A stretch of 64,000 nucleotides of DNA from Io17-Chloro-G2 sp963663135 (GTDB taxonomy: Bacteria > Chloroflexota > Dehalococcoidia > Lucifugimonadales > UBA3495). This document shows, piece after piece, positions 1 through 8,760 of this stretch. Every line of letters starts with the position of its first letter. Positions within the stretch are counted from its first letter, which is position 1. The translations under genes were made by a program, and so were the position numbers. The notes under the pieces are model-generated. The model was not told the origin of the DNA, did not search any database, and saw only the letters and a program-made list of their open reading frames with translations. The stretch spans positions 1,426,001 through 1,490,000 of the forward strand of contig CAXXRM010000005.1 of assembly GCA_963663135.2 (NCBI GenBank), read 5' to 3'.

Positions 1-76
1 GACGCCGCGGTAACCCGTTCTCAAATGCGCGGCAGGTCCCCAAAACATACAGATCATACAAAGGAGCAATAACCGG

Positions 77-1021
77 ATGCGCAGCAAAGTAACCGTGGTG
101 GGAGCCGGCAACGTTGGCGCCACCACCGCTCTCAGAGTCCACCAACTCGGTTTCGCCGACGTGGTGATGGTCGACGTGGTGGAGGACCTTCCTCAGGGCA
201 AAGGGTTGGACATGCTGGAAGCCGGCCCGGTGGTTGGCTCCGACGCGGGCATCATCGGCAGTAACAGCTACGAAGCGTCCTCAAATTCGGACGTTGTTGT
301 GATAACCGCCGGGATCCCCCGCCGCCCTGGAATGAGCCGCGACGACCTGCTCTTGACCAACATGCGCATCACGTCGGCCGTGACACAGGAAGTGGTCAAG
401 CACTCTCCCGACTGCATCATCATCGCCGTCACCAACCCCCTGGACGCCATGGTCCAGAACGTGTATGAGACCAGCGGCTTCCCCCGCAACCGCGTGTTCG
501 GCATGGCCGGAATCCTGGACACGGCCCGTTACCGCACCTTCATTGCCCAGGAGTTGGACGTTTCGGTTGAGGACGTTCAGGCGTGCGTGTTGGGCGGGCA
601 CGGCGACGACATGGTGCCGTTGGTGCGTTACACTTCAGTCGGGGGCATCCCCATCACCGAGTTGATGGCCGAAGAAAAGATCGACCAACTGGTGCAGCGC
701 ACCCGCAACGGCGGCGGTGAGATAGTGGCCCTTCTCAAGGAGGGCAGCGCCTACTACGCGCCATCCGCGGCGATCACCCAGATGGTGGAAGCCGTCCTGT
801 TGGACAAGAAGCGGATCCTTCCCTGCTGCGCCTACTTGGAAGGGGAATTCGGGATCAGCGGCCTGTGTGTTGGCGTCCCCGTAAAGCTGGGCGCCGGCGG
901 AATTGAAAAAGTAATGGAAATCAGTCTGACCAACGACGAAAAAGCCGCGCTGCAAAGCTCCGCGGCCAGTGTGCAGGAGTTGGTCAACCTGATGCGGGAA
1001 TCCAGCGCCCAAGGGGGCTAG
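77..1021 (+). CDS. mdh: Malate dehydrogenase (LDH-like type)
   Basis: A 314-residue NAD-dependent malate dehydrogenase that oxidises malate to oxaloacetate in the TCA cycle. The N-terminal Rossmann motif GAGNVGA is at residues 9-15, with D33 as the likely NAD-ribose acid. The substrate loop RRPGMSR at 82-88 carries the two arginines that bind the dicarboxylate. NPLD lies at 120-123, the D148/R151 relay in LDTAR, and catalytic H175 in GGHGDD. Length and motifs fit the tetrameric, lactate-dehydrogenase-like MDH group found in Chloroflexi and many other bacteria. An AAGGAG ribosome binding site at 61-66 fixes the ATG. It stands alone ahead of an aminotransferase but lies near the sdh genes, its functional partners. 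Lactate dehydrogenase is less likely because of the double-Arg loop. Confidence 0.96.
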   Translation: MRSKVTVVGAGNVGATTALRVHQLGFADVVMVDVVEDLPQGKGLDMLEAGPVVGSDAGIIGSNSYEASSNSDVVVITAGIPRRPGMSRDDLLLTNMRITSAVTQEVVKHSPDCIIIAVTNPLDAMVQNVYETSGFPRNRVFGMAGILDTARYRTFIAQELDVSVEDVQACVLGGHGDDMVPLVRYTSVGGIPITELMAEEKIDQLVQRTRNGGGEIVALLKEGSAYYAPSAAITQMVEAVLLDKKRILPCCAYLEGEFGISGLCVGVPVKLGAGGIEKVMEISLTNDEKAALQSSAASVQELVNLMRESSAQGG

Positions 1022-1124
1022 CCGACCCAAACCCCGAAAAAACCAACGCCTTGTCCACGCCACTATCCGTGCGTTTGCCTTATGCTTAATGTTAAGGACT
1101 CGGTAACTCTTGGGAGGTGTAGTG

Positions 1125-2414
1125 ATGGCACAGCGTAGCCCATTGGAGCGCGAGCTTCTGGACAAGGCGGCCCGGTTTCTGCCCGGCGGAACCCTTGGCA
1201 ACATGTCCCTCCAGGCAGACCAGGGATTTTTGGTCAAAGAGGGCCGGGGTTCCCGTGTGTGGGACGTCAGCGGCAACGAGTACGTTGACTGGTTGATGGG
1301 CTCGGGTCCCATGTTGCTGGGCCACGCCCATCCCGCCGTAATTGAAGCCGTGATTAAAGCCGTCGAGCAAGGCAGCACCTTTTTCGCCACCAACGACAAA
1401 GCGGTCCTGCTGGCGGAAGCCCTGGTGGAAGCTATTCCCTGCGCCGAACAGGTGCGGTTCACCACCAGCGGCACCGACGCCTGCTTCCAGGCCATGCGGA
1501 TCGCCCGGGCGTACAAAGGCCGGGAAAAGGTCCTGAAATTTGAAGGCGGTTACCACGGCACCAGCGACTATGCCTTCATGAGCGTTTGGCCCGGTGCCGC
1601 CGAAGAGTTCCCCCAGGCAGTGCCCGGCACCGCGGGCATACCCAAGGCGATCCAGGACCTGATGCTGATCGCCCCTTTCAACGACCTTGAGACCACGGAG
1701 TCAATCATCCGTGCCCACCACGATGAACTGGCGGCGGTAATTGTCGAACCGATGCAACGGGTGTTGGCCCCCCAGCCGGGCTTCCTTCAGGGTCTCAAAC
1801 GGCTTGCCGGGGAGTACGATATTCCCCTGATATTCGATGAAGTCGTCACCGGCTTCCGGCTGGCCTACGGGGGCGCCCAGGAATTTTACGGTGTCGTCCC
1901 GGACCTTTGCACCGTTGGGAAGGTCATGGGCGGAGGGTATCCCCTGGCAGCCGTTGCGGGCCGGGCAGACATCATGTCGGTATACGACCGCCAAGCGGTG
2001 GACTCGGATGATTATGTCAACCAGACCGGAACTCTCAACGGCAACCCCATAGCCTGCGCCGCCGGCCTTGCCACCCTGGAAGTGCTGCGGCAGCCCGGCG
2101 TGTACGAGGCAATACGGTCCACGGGCAGCACAGTCCGCCAAGCCCTGATGAACGCCTGCGCCGAAAACGGGCTGGCGGTCCAAATGTGCGGCGAAGACGC
2201 CGTATTCGACATTTACTTTACCGACAAACAGGTCATCAACTATCGCGGCACGCAAACAGGCGACGGTGACATGATGCGGCGATTCAACACCGGCCTGCTA
2301 CAACACGGCATACTAAAAGGTCCCCAAAAGTTCTACACGTCCCTGGCCCACACCGAAGAGGACGTGGAGCTAACGGTCGAAGCCTTCCGGCAGATAGCGC
2401 CATCCCTTCGGTGA
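1125..2414 (+). CDS. Class III aminotransferase, glutamate-1-semialdehyde aminomutase-like
   Basis: A 429-residue PLP enzyme of the class III (ornithine/GSA) aminotransferase family. SGTDA near residue 115 binds the PLP phosphate, the IFDEVVTGFR block holds the Asp that contacts the pyridine nitrogen, and K266 in VGKVMGGGYP is the Schiff-base lysine. The whole fold matches HemL in length. The N-terminal segment after LPGG reads TLGNMSLQ rather than the usual HemL gating-loop sequence, so the substrate may be another amino-carbonyl compound. I chose the ATG at 1125 because GGGAGGTG at 1112-1119 precedes it; a TTG at 1110 overlaps that site. No tetrapyrrole genes are adjacent, so I withhold the hemL symbol. 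Confidence 0.88.
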   Translation: MAQRSPLERELLDKAARFLPGGTLGNMSLQADQGFLVKEGRGSRVWDVSGNEYVDWLMGSGPMLLGHAHPAVIEAVIKAVEQGSTFFATNDKAVLLAEALVEAIPCAEQVRFTTSGTDACFQAMRIARAYKGREKVLKFEGGYHGTSDYAFMSVWPGAAEEFPQAVPGTAGIPKAIQDLMLIAPFNDLETTESIIRAHHDELAAVIVEPMQRVLAPQPGFLQGLKRLAGEYDIPLIFDEVVTGFRLAYGGAQEFYGVVPDLCTVGKVMGGGYPLAAVAGRADIMSVYDRQAVDSDDYVNQTGTLNGNPIACAAGLATLEVLRQPGVYEAIRSTGSTVRQALMNACAENGLAVQMCGEDAVFDIYFTDKQVINYRGTQTGDGDMMRRFNTGLLQHGILKGPQKFYTSLAHTEEDVELTVEAFRQIAPSLR

Positions 2415-2430
2415 AAGGGGAGACCAAGCC

Positions 2431-3009
2431 ATGGTTATCGAGAAGACGGCGCCCCCAAAACGCAGCCTCAAGACATTGTTCACCGCAGAGGAACTGTTTT
2501 GCCTTCCGGCAGACGAACGCCGTCTTGAGTTAGTGAAGGGGAAACTGTACGAAATGGCTCCTGCGGGAGGAAGACCCGGCCGCGTCGCAATGAGAATCGG
2601 CCGGCTCCTGGATGCCCATGTGGAGTTAACCGGGCTCGGGCAGGTCTTCGCCGCCGAGACCGGCTTTACCCTCCAACGTAACCCCGATACAGTCCGCGCC
2701 CCCGACGCCGCCTTTGTGGCGCAAGACCGAATGCCCCCGGGAGAAACACCCGACGGCTACCTGGCGCTGGCCCCCGACCTGGCAGTAGAAGTCATTTCCC
2801 CCAATGACCGGCCCAGGGAGGTGCGGGAAAAGGTAGCGGACTGGCTGAACGCCGGTACCCGGTTGGTTTGGGTAATTTACCCGGCCAGCCGCACCGTAGC
2901 GGTCCACCGCCCGCCAGACAGCGTCGAAGAACTGGGCGAAGTAGATACGTTGGACGGCGCAGATGTGGTCCCGGGCTTCTACTGCCGCGTAGCGGAACTG
3001 TTTGGGTAG
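2431..3009 (+). CDS. Uma2 family (DUF820) nuclease-fold protein
   Basis: A 192-residue protein of the Uma2/DUF820 family, which has a PD-(D/E)XK restriction-endonuclease-like fold. The signature acids are visible: PDAAFV near residue 90, then DLAVEVISPND around 110-122 (the D...E-x-I core), followed by a conserved Arg and Lys and a YWLVDP-like strand reading WVIYPASR. The family is widespread in cyanobacteria and Chloroflexi, and its members' biological roles are largely unknown. AAAGGGGAG at about 2414-2422 supports the ATG. It begins 16 bp after the aminotransferase stop and is followed by other nuclease-type genes, which suggests an accessory patch. Confidence 0.88.
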   Translation: MVIEKTAPPKRSLKTLFTAEELFCLPADERRLELVKGKLYEMAPAGGRPGRVAMRIGRLLDAHVELTGLGQVFAAETGFTLQRNPDTVRAPDAAFVAQDRMPPGETPDGYLALAPDLAVEVISPNDRPREVREKVADWLNAGTRLVWVIYPASRTVAVHRPPDSVEELGEVDTLDGADVVPGFYCRVAELFG

Positions 3010-3074
3010 ACCCAGTCAACTTTTGATGTCGGATCGCGTCGCCTTAAATCTGTCCTCTTCGTAGAGGCTTGATC

Positions 3075-3841
3075 GTGACGTCCGGAACCAGGTGGACGCG
3101 CCAACAATTGCTGACAGCCTTCGTTCTGTACTGCCGGCTTCCTTTTGGCAGACTACATAGAGGCAATCCCGAAATTATCCGCTGCGCGCAAGCCATCGGC
3201 AGGACACCCTCTGCCTTGGCGATGAAACTTGCCAACATCGCTGGCATTGACCCGTTAATAACCTCTTCCGGACGGACGGGGTTGCCCAACGCCTCCGGCG
3301 CAGACCGGGAGATGTGGGAAGAGATGCACGCAGACTGGGATAAGTTCGTCGCAGAGTCCCATCAAGCCTTAGCCGACTTAGGCCTTGCACCGCAATCAGA
3401 AAACGACCTAACGGAAACAGACCCTGTCCTCCCACACCGCAGAGGCGAGGATCGCGTCGTTCAAACCACCGCTAGACGGGGTCAGGATTTTTCCGCTCGG
3501 CCGTCTTGACCGCCTATGATCATCGTTGCTGCATCACGGGGCTATCCATCCCAACTTTGTTGTTCGCAAGCCATATTGTCCCTTGGACTCGTGACGAGAC
3601 TAATCGTGTCAACCCCAAGAATGGACTGCTTCTGTCCGCCCTGCATGACCGTGCATTTGATAGAGGGCTGATTACCCTTAACGATGACTTGACTGTACGC
3701 GTGTCCCGACTGTATCCGGATGACGCCTTCTTCTCAACTGCCATCGCTGCTTACGACGGCAAGCCAATTCGTCCCCCGGATAAGTTTGCGCCCGACCTGA
3801 AATTCTTGGCCTACCATCAGGAGCACGTCTTTCAGATTTAA
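3075..3841 (+). pseudogene. HNH endonuclease, broken by a frameshift
   Basis: Two overlapping frames together make one familiar HNH endonuclease. Frame 1 (GTG at 3075 to stop at 3507-3509) carries the N-terminal domain with WTRQQLL, LPFGRLHRGNPEI and GRTPSALAMKL. The second frame (from about 3490 to 3841) carries the HNH_2 nuclease domain: CCITG, SHIVPW, NPKNGLLL and LHDRAFD. The switch falls at a run of five T at 3488-3492; a sixth T would restore one continuous protein of about 255 residues. GAGG at 3064-3067 suggests the GTG start. This is either a genuine inactivating deletion or a homopolymer sequencing or assembly error. If intact, the protein would be a solitary HNH nuclease resembling restriction-type enzymes. 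Confidence 0.85.
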
Positions 3842-3863
3842 ACCAAGGCATGGGCTTCCAACT

Positions 3864-4748
3864 CTACTCCCAAGGTCTGTGTCCTTCCGTCCACAGGTCC
3901 GACCTTGTCGTTCCGCTGACGGCGTGGATTCTGTCCATAATCGCGGCGAGGGCGCCATTTATGGCTTCGCGCAGTTCCAAACGTTGGGCTTGGGTCATGC
4001 GGTGAAAAGTCCTGCCGTACCGGTACGTTACGGCGTATTTGGTGAGCCAATCGGCTTCTTCTCCGGGGCGGTCCGGGTCTTGGTACTGAACGCAGACGAA
4101 CAGATTGGTCACGACCCGGTGGAGTTCATGCGTCTCCGGGTTGGACCAGTCCTCAATGCTCTCTATGTCTTTCCAGAGGCCGGTCAGTTCGTGGCTGAAG
4201 GTCCGAGTGTCGTTGCAGGCGGAGAGCCAGCCTTTAAGCGCGTTTTCCACGGTCTGCTGTGCGATGAAGCCCAATAGCCTCTGGTTCCAGTGGTTCTCAT
4301 CCACCATCTGGTTGAATTGGTGCAGGAATTCCTCGACATTTTCCAGCCGCTGCTTTGTTTCCGGCCAATGGGTGGGATAAGAATCCTGGTAGCCTGAAGA
4401 GTAGTCCAGGTCTTCGCCATTCATCACCACTCCGTACCTGGCGGCCTGGCCGGCTATGTGCTGGTTGGCCCTTCGGCAACGGTCGAATTCCTCCCTGGTT
4501 GTGCTGAAAACATCCACCGCCAGTCTCGGCGGGTTTGCTTTCAGGTAGGTATAGGCGGTGTTTCGCGCCCTTATTTCAGCCCCAACAGGGTTTGCGTCGT
4601 CCGTTATTATCAGCAGGTCAACGTCCGAGTTTTCCCGGTGCCTGCTTCGCGCCCTGGACCCAAAAAGAACAACCGTTGCCGGCGCCACTGCTTCCTGGAC
4701 GGCGCGGGCAACGTTCAGTGCGTGTTGGTCGGGAGATTCGACTTTCAT
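3864..4748 (-). CDS. Nucleotidyltransferase-HEPN fusion protein
   Basis: A 294-residue two-domain protein. Residues 1-100 form a minimal nucleotidyltransferase of the pol-beta superfamily: G30-S31 followed by D42-x-D44, with D79 as the third metal-binding acid. Residues from about 120 form a helical HEPN domain with QQTVENALKGWL and FSHEL. MNT and HEPN are usually two adjacent genes acting as antitoxin and toxin; here both are in one chain. The canonical HEPN RNase motif is R-x4-6-H, but the nearest match is R-T-F-S-H (spacing 3), so RNase activity is uncertain. A kanamycin-nucleotidyltransferase-like role cannot be excluded. GAGGGCGAGAG precedes the ATG. It converges on the broken HNH gene. 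Confidence 0.85.
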   Translation of the reverse strand: MKVESPDQHALNVARAVQEAVAPATVVLFGSRARSRHRENSDVDLLIITDDANPVGAEIRARNTAYTYLKANPPRLAVDVFSTTREEFDRCRRANQHIAGQAARYGVVMNGEDLDYSSGYQDSYPTHWPETKQRLENVEEFLHQFNQMVDENHWNQRLLGFIAQQTVENALKGWLSACNDTRTFSHELTGLWKDIESIEDWSNPETHELHRVVTNLFVCVQYQDPDRPGEEADWLTKYAVTYRYGRTFHRMTQAQRLELREAINGALAAIMDRIHAVSGTTRSDLWTEGHRPWE

Positions 4749-4833
4749 CTCTCGCCCTCGTCACGGCGGCCCTATCTTAGGAGAAGGGAGCCGGAGACCC
4801 GGTAAACAGTGTACCAGAGGGGGAGCGGTGAAT

Positions 4834-4858
4834 CGGGGCCGGCGCTAAGCCGGCCCCG
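4834..4858 (-). terminator. Strong hairpin after the sdh operon
   Basis: A perfect 10-bp inverted repeat (4834-4843 with 4849-4858, both GC-rich) with a 5-nt loop lies 6 bp beyond the stop of the sdhE-like gene. No U-tract follows on the minus strand, so it may be a transcript-stabilising 3' end or a weak terminator. Confidence 0.6.
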
Positions 4859-4863
4859 TTCGT

Positions 4864-5748
4864 TCAGGCAGCCGCACCCAGTTTGACCATTAGCGGCTTG
4901 GTGTTAACGATGTGCCGCTGCAGGCCAAGTTCTTGGGGGCTGATCCCCATAGACAGACCCACCAGTTGGGGCATGTGGATGATGGGCACGTCAATCTGGC
5001 GCTTGGCTTGCTTGGCGGCCTTGGGTTGGTAGCCATCCAGGTTCAGATGGCAGAGCGGACAGGGAGTCACCATGGCGTCGGCGCCCAAGTCCTTTACCTC
5101 GGACGTATGCTTGGCCACCATTGCCACCGAGTTCTTCTCGTTGATTGTGAGAATCGGGAACCCGCAACACCGGGTCTTGCCCGAGAAATCCACCACCGTC
5201 GCCCCCAGGGCGTCGATCAGGCGCTCCAGTGAGTCCTGGCGTTCCGGGTTCTCCGCGATGTCCAGAGCATCGGGAGGACGCACCAGGTAGCAACCGTAAA
5301 AGGGGGCCATCCTTGCGCCAAGCAACGGCCGGGTGACGTGTTCCAAAAGCTTGTCCAGGCCGTAATCTTCACACAACACCCATAGCAGGTGCTTGGGTTG
5401 CGCGCCTCCCTTGTATTCCAAGCCCTCTTCGGCCAGGAAGGAGTTGATCTTCGCCAGGTACGCGGGGTCGCTCTTCAAACGGAGGTTGGCCTGACCCATC
5501 ACCCCCTGGCAGGTGCTGCAAATTGTCAGTATCGGCAGCCCAAGTTCCTCGGCAAGCGCGAAGGTGCGAGCGTTAAGCGTGTCTCCCAGGACCTGGTTCT
5601 TCTCTTGCAGCACACCGGCGCCGGTGCAGGAAGCCCGCGGCATCTCCTGTATCTCTATGCCCAGCTTTTGGCATATCAGCGTGGTGGCCTGGTAAAGCTC
5701 CGGGCAGCCACCCCGGGACACGCACCCTGGGAAAAAGGCGTATTTCAA
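4864..5748 (-). CDS. HdrB-like CCG-domain subunit of type E succinate dehydrogenase
   Basis: About 294 residues with two cysteine-rich CCG domains, homologous to heterodisulfide reductase subunit B and to SdhE of non-classical (type E) succinate:quinone reductases. It probably replaces the membrane anchors SdhC/SdhD and passes electrons to quinone. Numbering from the TTG start, domain 1 has C9, S40-C41 and C77-x2-C80; domain 2 has C153, C194-C195 and C230-x2-C233. In domain 1 the double-cysteine site has Ser in place of the first Cys (SCTGAG), while domain 2 is complete. I prefer the TTG at 5748: CGGAGG lies 7 nt upstream and the protein then begins MKYAFFPGC as in relatives; the ATG at 5766 has no clear ribosome binding site. 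It is last in the sdhA-sdhB operon. Confidence 0.88.
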   Translation of the reverse strand: MKYAFFPGCVSRGGCPELYQATTLICQKLGIEIQEMPRASCTGAGVLQEKNQVLGDTLNARTFALAEELGLPILTICSTCQGVMGQANLRLKSDPAYLAKINSFLAEEGLEYKGGAQPKHLLWVLCEDYGLDKLLEHVTRPLLGARMAPFYGCYLVRPPDALDIAENPERQDSLERLIDALGATVVDFSGKTRCCGFPILTINEKNSVAMVAKHTSEVKDLGADAMVTPCPLCHLNLDGYQPKAAKQAKRQIDVPIIHMPQLVGLSMGISPQELGLQRHIVNTKPLMVKLGAAA

Positions 5749-5908
5749 CCTGAACCTCCGGGACATTCAATGTGAGAAGGTTGGGTGGGCAATCTGGGCT
5801 TTCGAATAGGGCGGAATTGTTCCCCGACGCGATTTCAGCCTGCTCAGGCCAGGGACGGTTCAGTTCCGCCCCGAGTAAATATGATCGAGGCCAAGCGAGA
5901 GCCGCCGG

Positions 5909-6877
5909 CTATTGCTCCGACTCTTCGACCTTTTCGAAGACACGTCGGAAGCCTTCCACGTCTTCGATATTTTCGTGCGTCAAGGGCGGCATTTTCCCGT
6001 GGGTAAGGGCCCGGATGCCGACGGGCAAAAAGCTCATCAGCGCAGGCACATTGGTCATGCCAACGGTCTTGATGGGCAACCGCAGCTCGTCCAACCGGCC
6101 GGAGTGAGAAACCAACTCGCCGAAAGCCTCGGCGTGGCGGGCGCCGTTGGAATTAGTGAGCCCTTGGGATATAGCCTGGTCCCGCAGGGCCATGATGCGG
6201 TCCATCGGCGCCACTCCCTTGGGGCACGCCGTTACACATTCGTAGCAGCGGGTACAGTCCCACATGCCTGAGGGTTCCGTCAGGGCTTCCAACCTCTGCT
6301 GGGAGACTCCTTCGGCGTCGCCGTCCCTGGGGTCGGCGGTAAAGCGGTATGCTTTGGCCAGGGCCGCCGGTCCCAAGAAGCTGGGGTCGACTTCCAAGAC
6401 AGTGCAGTCGGACACGCAAGCCCCACACATGATGCAGGCGGTCACGCCGGAAAGATGCCGCATGGACTCGTTAGACGCGATGTATTCGGACTCCGGCTCT
6501 TCGCCCTGCGGCTTCAAAAACGGTTCCACGGCCCGAATCTTGTCCCAAAACATGTCGAAGTCAACAACAAGGTCCTTGATCACCGGCATAACCCCGGCAG
6601 GCTCCACCGTAATGACGTTGTCTTGTTGAAGAACCATGGCTGCCTGGGTCTTGCAGGCCAACCCGGCATGGCCATTGATCCTCATGGCGCAGGACCCACA
6701 GATAGAACTGCGGCATGAACATCTGAGGCTGAGGGTGCCATCCTCCTCCTCCCTAATCTTGATCAGGGCATCGAGGACCGTGGCATTGTCCTCAAGGGAC
6801 ACCTGGAACTTCTGCCAATAGGAGGCCGGTTGGTCCGCTTCAGGGTCGAACCTCCGGATGTTCAGGGTCACGTCCAT
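5909..6877 (-). CDS. sdhB: Succinate dehydrogenase/fumarate reductase iron-sulfur subunit
   Basis: A 322-residue iron-sulfur subunit that relays electrons from SdhA to the quinone-reducing subunit. The N-terminal ferredoxin domain has C55, C60, C63 and C75 for the [2Fe-2S] cluster. The C-terminal domain has C148-x2-C151-x2-C154-x3-C158 and C208-x2-C211-x2-C214-x3-C218. Classical SdhB lacks the equivalent of C211 and makes a [3Fe-4S] centre there; the extra Cys predicts a second [4Fe-4S] cluster, as in type E enzymes, and agrees with the HdrB-like neighbour. The ATG at 6877 lies 2 nt after the sdhA stop and AAAGGAAA precedes it. An in-frame ATG 30 nt upstream lies inside sdhA and is less likely. 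Confidence 0.95.
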   Translation of the reverse strand: MDVTLNIRRFDPEADQPASYWQKFQVSLEDNATVLDALIKIREEEDGTLSLRCSCRSSICGSCAMRINGHAGLACKTQAAMVLQQDNVITVEPAGVMPVIKDLVVDFDMFWDKIRAVEPFLKPQGEEPESEYIASNESMRHLSGVTACIMCGACVSDCTVLEVDPSFLGPAALAKAYRFTADPRDGDAEGVSQQRLEALTEPSGMWDCTRCYECVTACPKGVAPMDRIMALRDQAISQGLTNSNGARHAEAFGELVSHSGRLDELRLPIKTVGMTNVPALMSFLPVGIRALTHGKMPPLTHENIEDVEGFRRVFEKVEESEQ

Positions 6878-6879
6878 AG

Positions 6880-8559
6880 CTAGTATTTCCTTTCTTCGGG
6901 CGTCCACTGGGTGACGGACACCGGCAGGTAAGAAATCTCCGGTCCCTCCGCTCCCTGGGACGTTACGATGTGCTTCATCCAGCTTTCATCATCCCGGTCA
7001 GGGAAGTCGGTGCGGGCTTGGGCGCCTCGGCTGTCCCGCCGCTCCAACGCGCTCACGGTTATGGTCTCCGCGCAATCCAGCATGAATCCCAGTTCCAGCG
7101 CGAAAATCAGGTCGGTGTTGAACGTTGCGCCTTTGTTATCCACCGGAACGTGGGCATAGCGCTCTTTCAGGTTTTTCAGCTCGTGGAGAGCTTCCTCCAT
7201 GCCCGCCTGGTGGCGATAAACGGCCAAGTTGCTGTTCATCGTTTGGCCCATGCCCAGCCGCACCGCTCCGACCCGGTCGCCGTTCTGGGGGCGGTCCAGA
7301 ATCATCTGTATGCGTTCTCTTTCCCCATTCTCGGCTGCTTCGGCGTCAAATTCCACAAACTCGGCATTTCTTGTGGCCGCCGCCGCATGGTCCCCGGACC
7401 GCTGTCCAAAGACGATGGTATCCAAAAGGGAGTTGGCTCCGAGCCGGTTGCCGCCGTGGACGCTAACGCAGGCGCATTCGCCGGCGGCGTACACCCCCGG
7501 CACATTGGTCAGCCCATCGACATCGGTTTTGATTCCACCCATCATGTAGTGCATGCCCGGGCGTATGGGGATGGGTTCGTTAATCATGTCCGTCCCGGCC
7601 AGGTCTATGCCAATTTCACGGATTTGGCTTAGCTTTTCCATGATGAGGTCGCCGCCCAGATGCCGGCAATCCAGGTAGACACAGCCGTTCACGCCGTTCC
7701 CAGCGTTGATCTCAGTCTGCTCGGCCCGGGATACCACGTCCCGGGACGCCAATTCCATCATGTTGGGAGCGTATTTTTCCATGAACCGGTACCCGTTTTT
7801 ATCCAACAGGTGGGCGCCCTCGCCTCGGGCGGCTTCGGAAATCAATACGCCGCTGCCAGTTAGAGTAGTGGGGTGGTATTGGACCATTTCCATGTCCATG
7901 AGACGGACCCCGGCATTGTAAGCCAACGCCATCCCGTCGCCGGTAACGATCAGGGCGTTGGTGCTCGGCTCGAACAGCCGGCCCGACCCCCCGGTACAGA
8001 AAATTACCGCTTTGGCGCGAATGGCTTGAATCTGGCCGGTTCGAATCTCCAACGCCATGACACCGCACACCCGGCCATCTTCCTGAATTAACGAGGTTAC
8101 GAACCACTCTTCGTAGCTGCGAATGCCGGATTTTATCAACTGCTCAAACATTACGTGGAGCAATGCCTGACCGGTAAAGTCTCCCACGAAGAAGGTCCTG
8201 GCGCGCCTCTGTCCGCCAAACGCCCGGGTCCCCAGCCGGCCTTCGTCATCTCGGTTGAAGGTTACGCCCATGTGCTCCATGTCGATCAGGGCTTGCCCGG
8301 CCGACTTACACATGACCTCTATTGCATCCTGGTCGCCCAGAAAGTCGCTGCCCTTTACCGTGTCATAGGCGTGGTCTTCCCACTCATCCCCCCGGTCGGT
8401 GAGGGCGGCATTGATGCCCCCCTGGGCAGCGTTGGAGTGGCTCCTAACCGGGTGGACCTTGCTGATGATTGCCGTGTTGGCGCCGCCTGCTTGGGCAGCG
8501 ATAGCAGCCCGCATTCCGGCCAAGCCGGCGCCTATAACGAGAACGTCATGCTCCAGCAT
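6880..8559 (-). CDS. sdhA: Succinate dehydrogenase/fumarate reductase flavoprotein subunit
   Basis: A 559-residue FAD subunit that oxidises succinate to fumarate in the TCA cycle. GAGLAG at residues 10-15 is the dinucleotide-binding motif. H41 in SHSNAAQGG corresponds to the histidine that carries covalent FAD in classical enzymes. The FAD/substrate block GGNRLGANSLLD is present, as is GGIKTDVDG. The C-terminal domain is complete. CGGAGGC stands about 11 nt before the ATG. First gene of a three-gene operon with sdhB and the HdrB-like subunit; a 200-bp gap upstream holds a putative promoter. Fumarate reduction is possible in principle, but the aerobic-type complex I and MDH context favours succinate oxidation. 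Confidence 0.96.
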   Translation of the reverse strand: MLEHDVLVIGAGLAGMRAAIAAQAGGANTAIISKVHPVRSHSNAAQGGINAALTDRGDEWEDHAYDTVKGSDFLGDQDAIEVMCKSAGQALIDMEHMGVTFNRDDEGRLGTRAFGGQRRARTFFVGDFTGQALLHVMFEQLIKSGIRSYEEWFVTSLIQEDGRVCGVMALEIRTGQIQAIRAKAVIFCTGGSGRLFEPSTNALIVTGDGMALAYNAGVRLMDMEMVQYHPTTLTGSGVLISEAARGEGAHLLDKNGYRFMEKYAPNMMELASRDVVSRAEQTEINAGNGVNGCVYLDCRHLGGDLIMEKLSQIREIGIDLAGTDMINEPIPIRPGMHYMMGGIKTDVDGLTNVPGVYAAGECACVSVHGGNRLGANSLLDTIVFGQRSGDHAAAATRNAEFVEFDAEAAENGERERIQMILDRPQNGDRVGAVRLGMGQTMNSNLAVYRHQAGMEEALHELKNLKERYAHVPVDNKGATFNTDLIFALELGFMLDCAETITVSALERRDSRGAQARTDFPDRDDESWMKHIVTSQGAEGPEISYLPVSVTQWTPEERKY

Positions 8560-8716
8560 GGATGTTTTTGCCTCCGGTAGATCCGTTGGCTACCCAGCCA
8601 ATTACAGGGACGCCCGATGGCCCCGGCCCATTTCTGGTCTGGTACTCTCCTTGGATCCAGCGGACGCTAGCCGGCGTTGCCGTCCCAAAATCCAAGGGTG
8701 TCCTTGGCCGCCAAAC

Positions 8717-8744
8717 AATATACCAGAATTGCCCGGAACAACAA
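8717..8744 (-). promoter_or_regulatory. Putative sdh operon promoter
   Basis: On the minus strand, TTGTTG (8739-8744) and TATATT (8717-8722) are separated by 16 bp and lie about 158 nt upstream of the sdhA start, within the 201-bp gap after the NUDIX gene. The -35 matches the consensus only in its first three bases. Confidence 0.4.
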
Positions 8745-8760
8745 ACCTGGGAGATCAATT

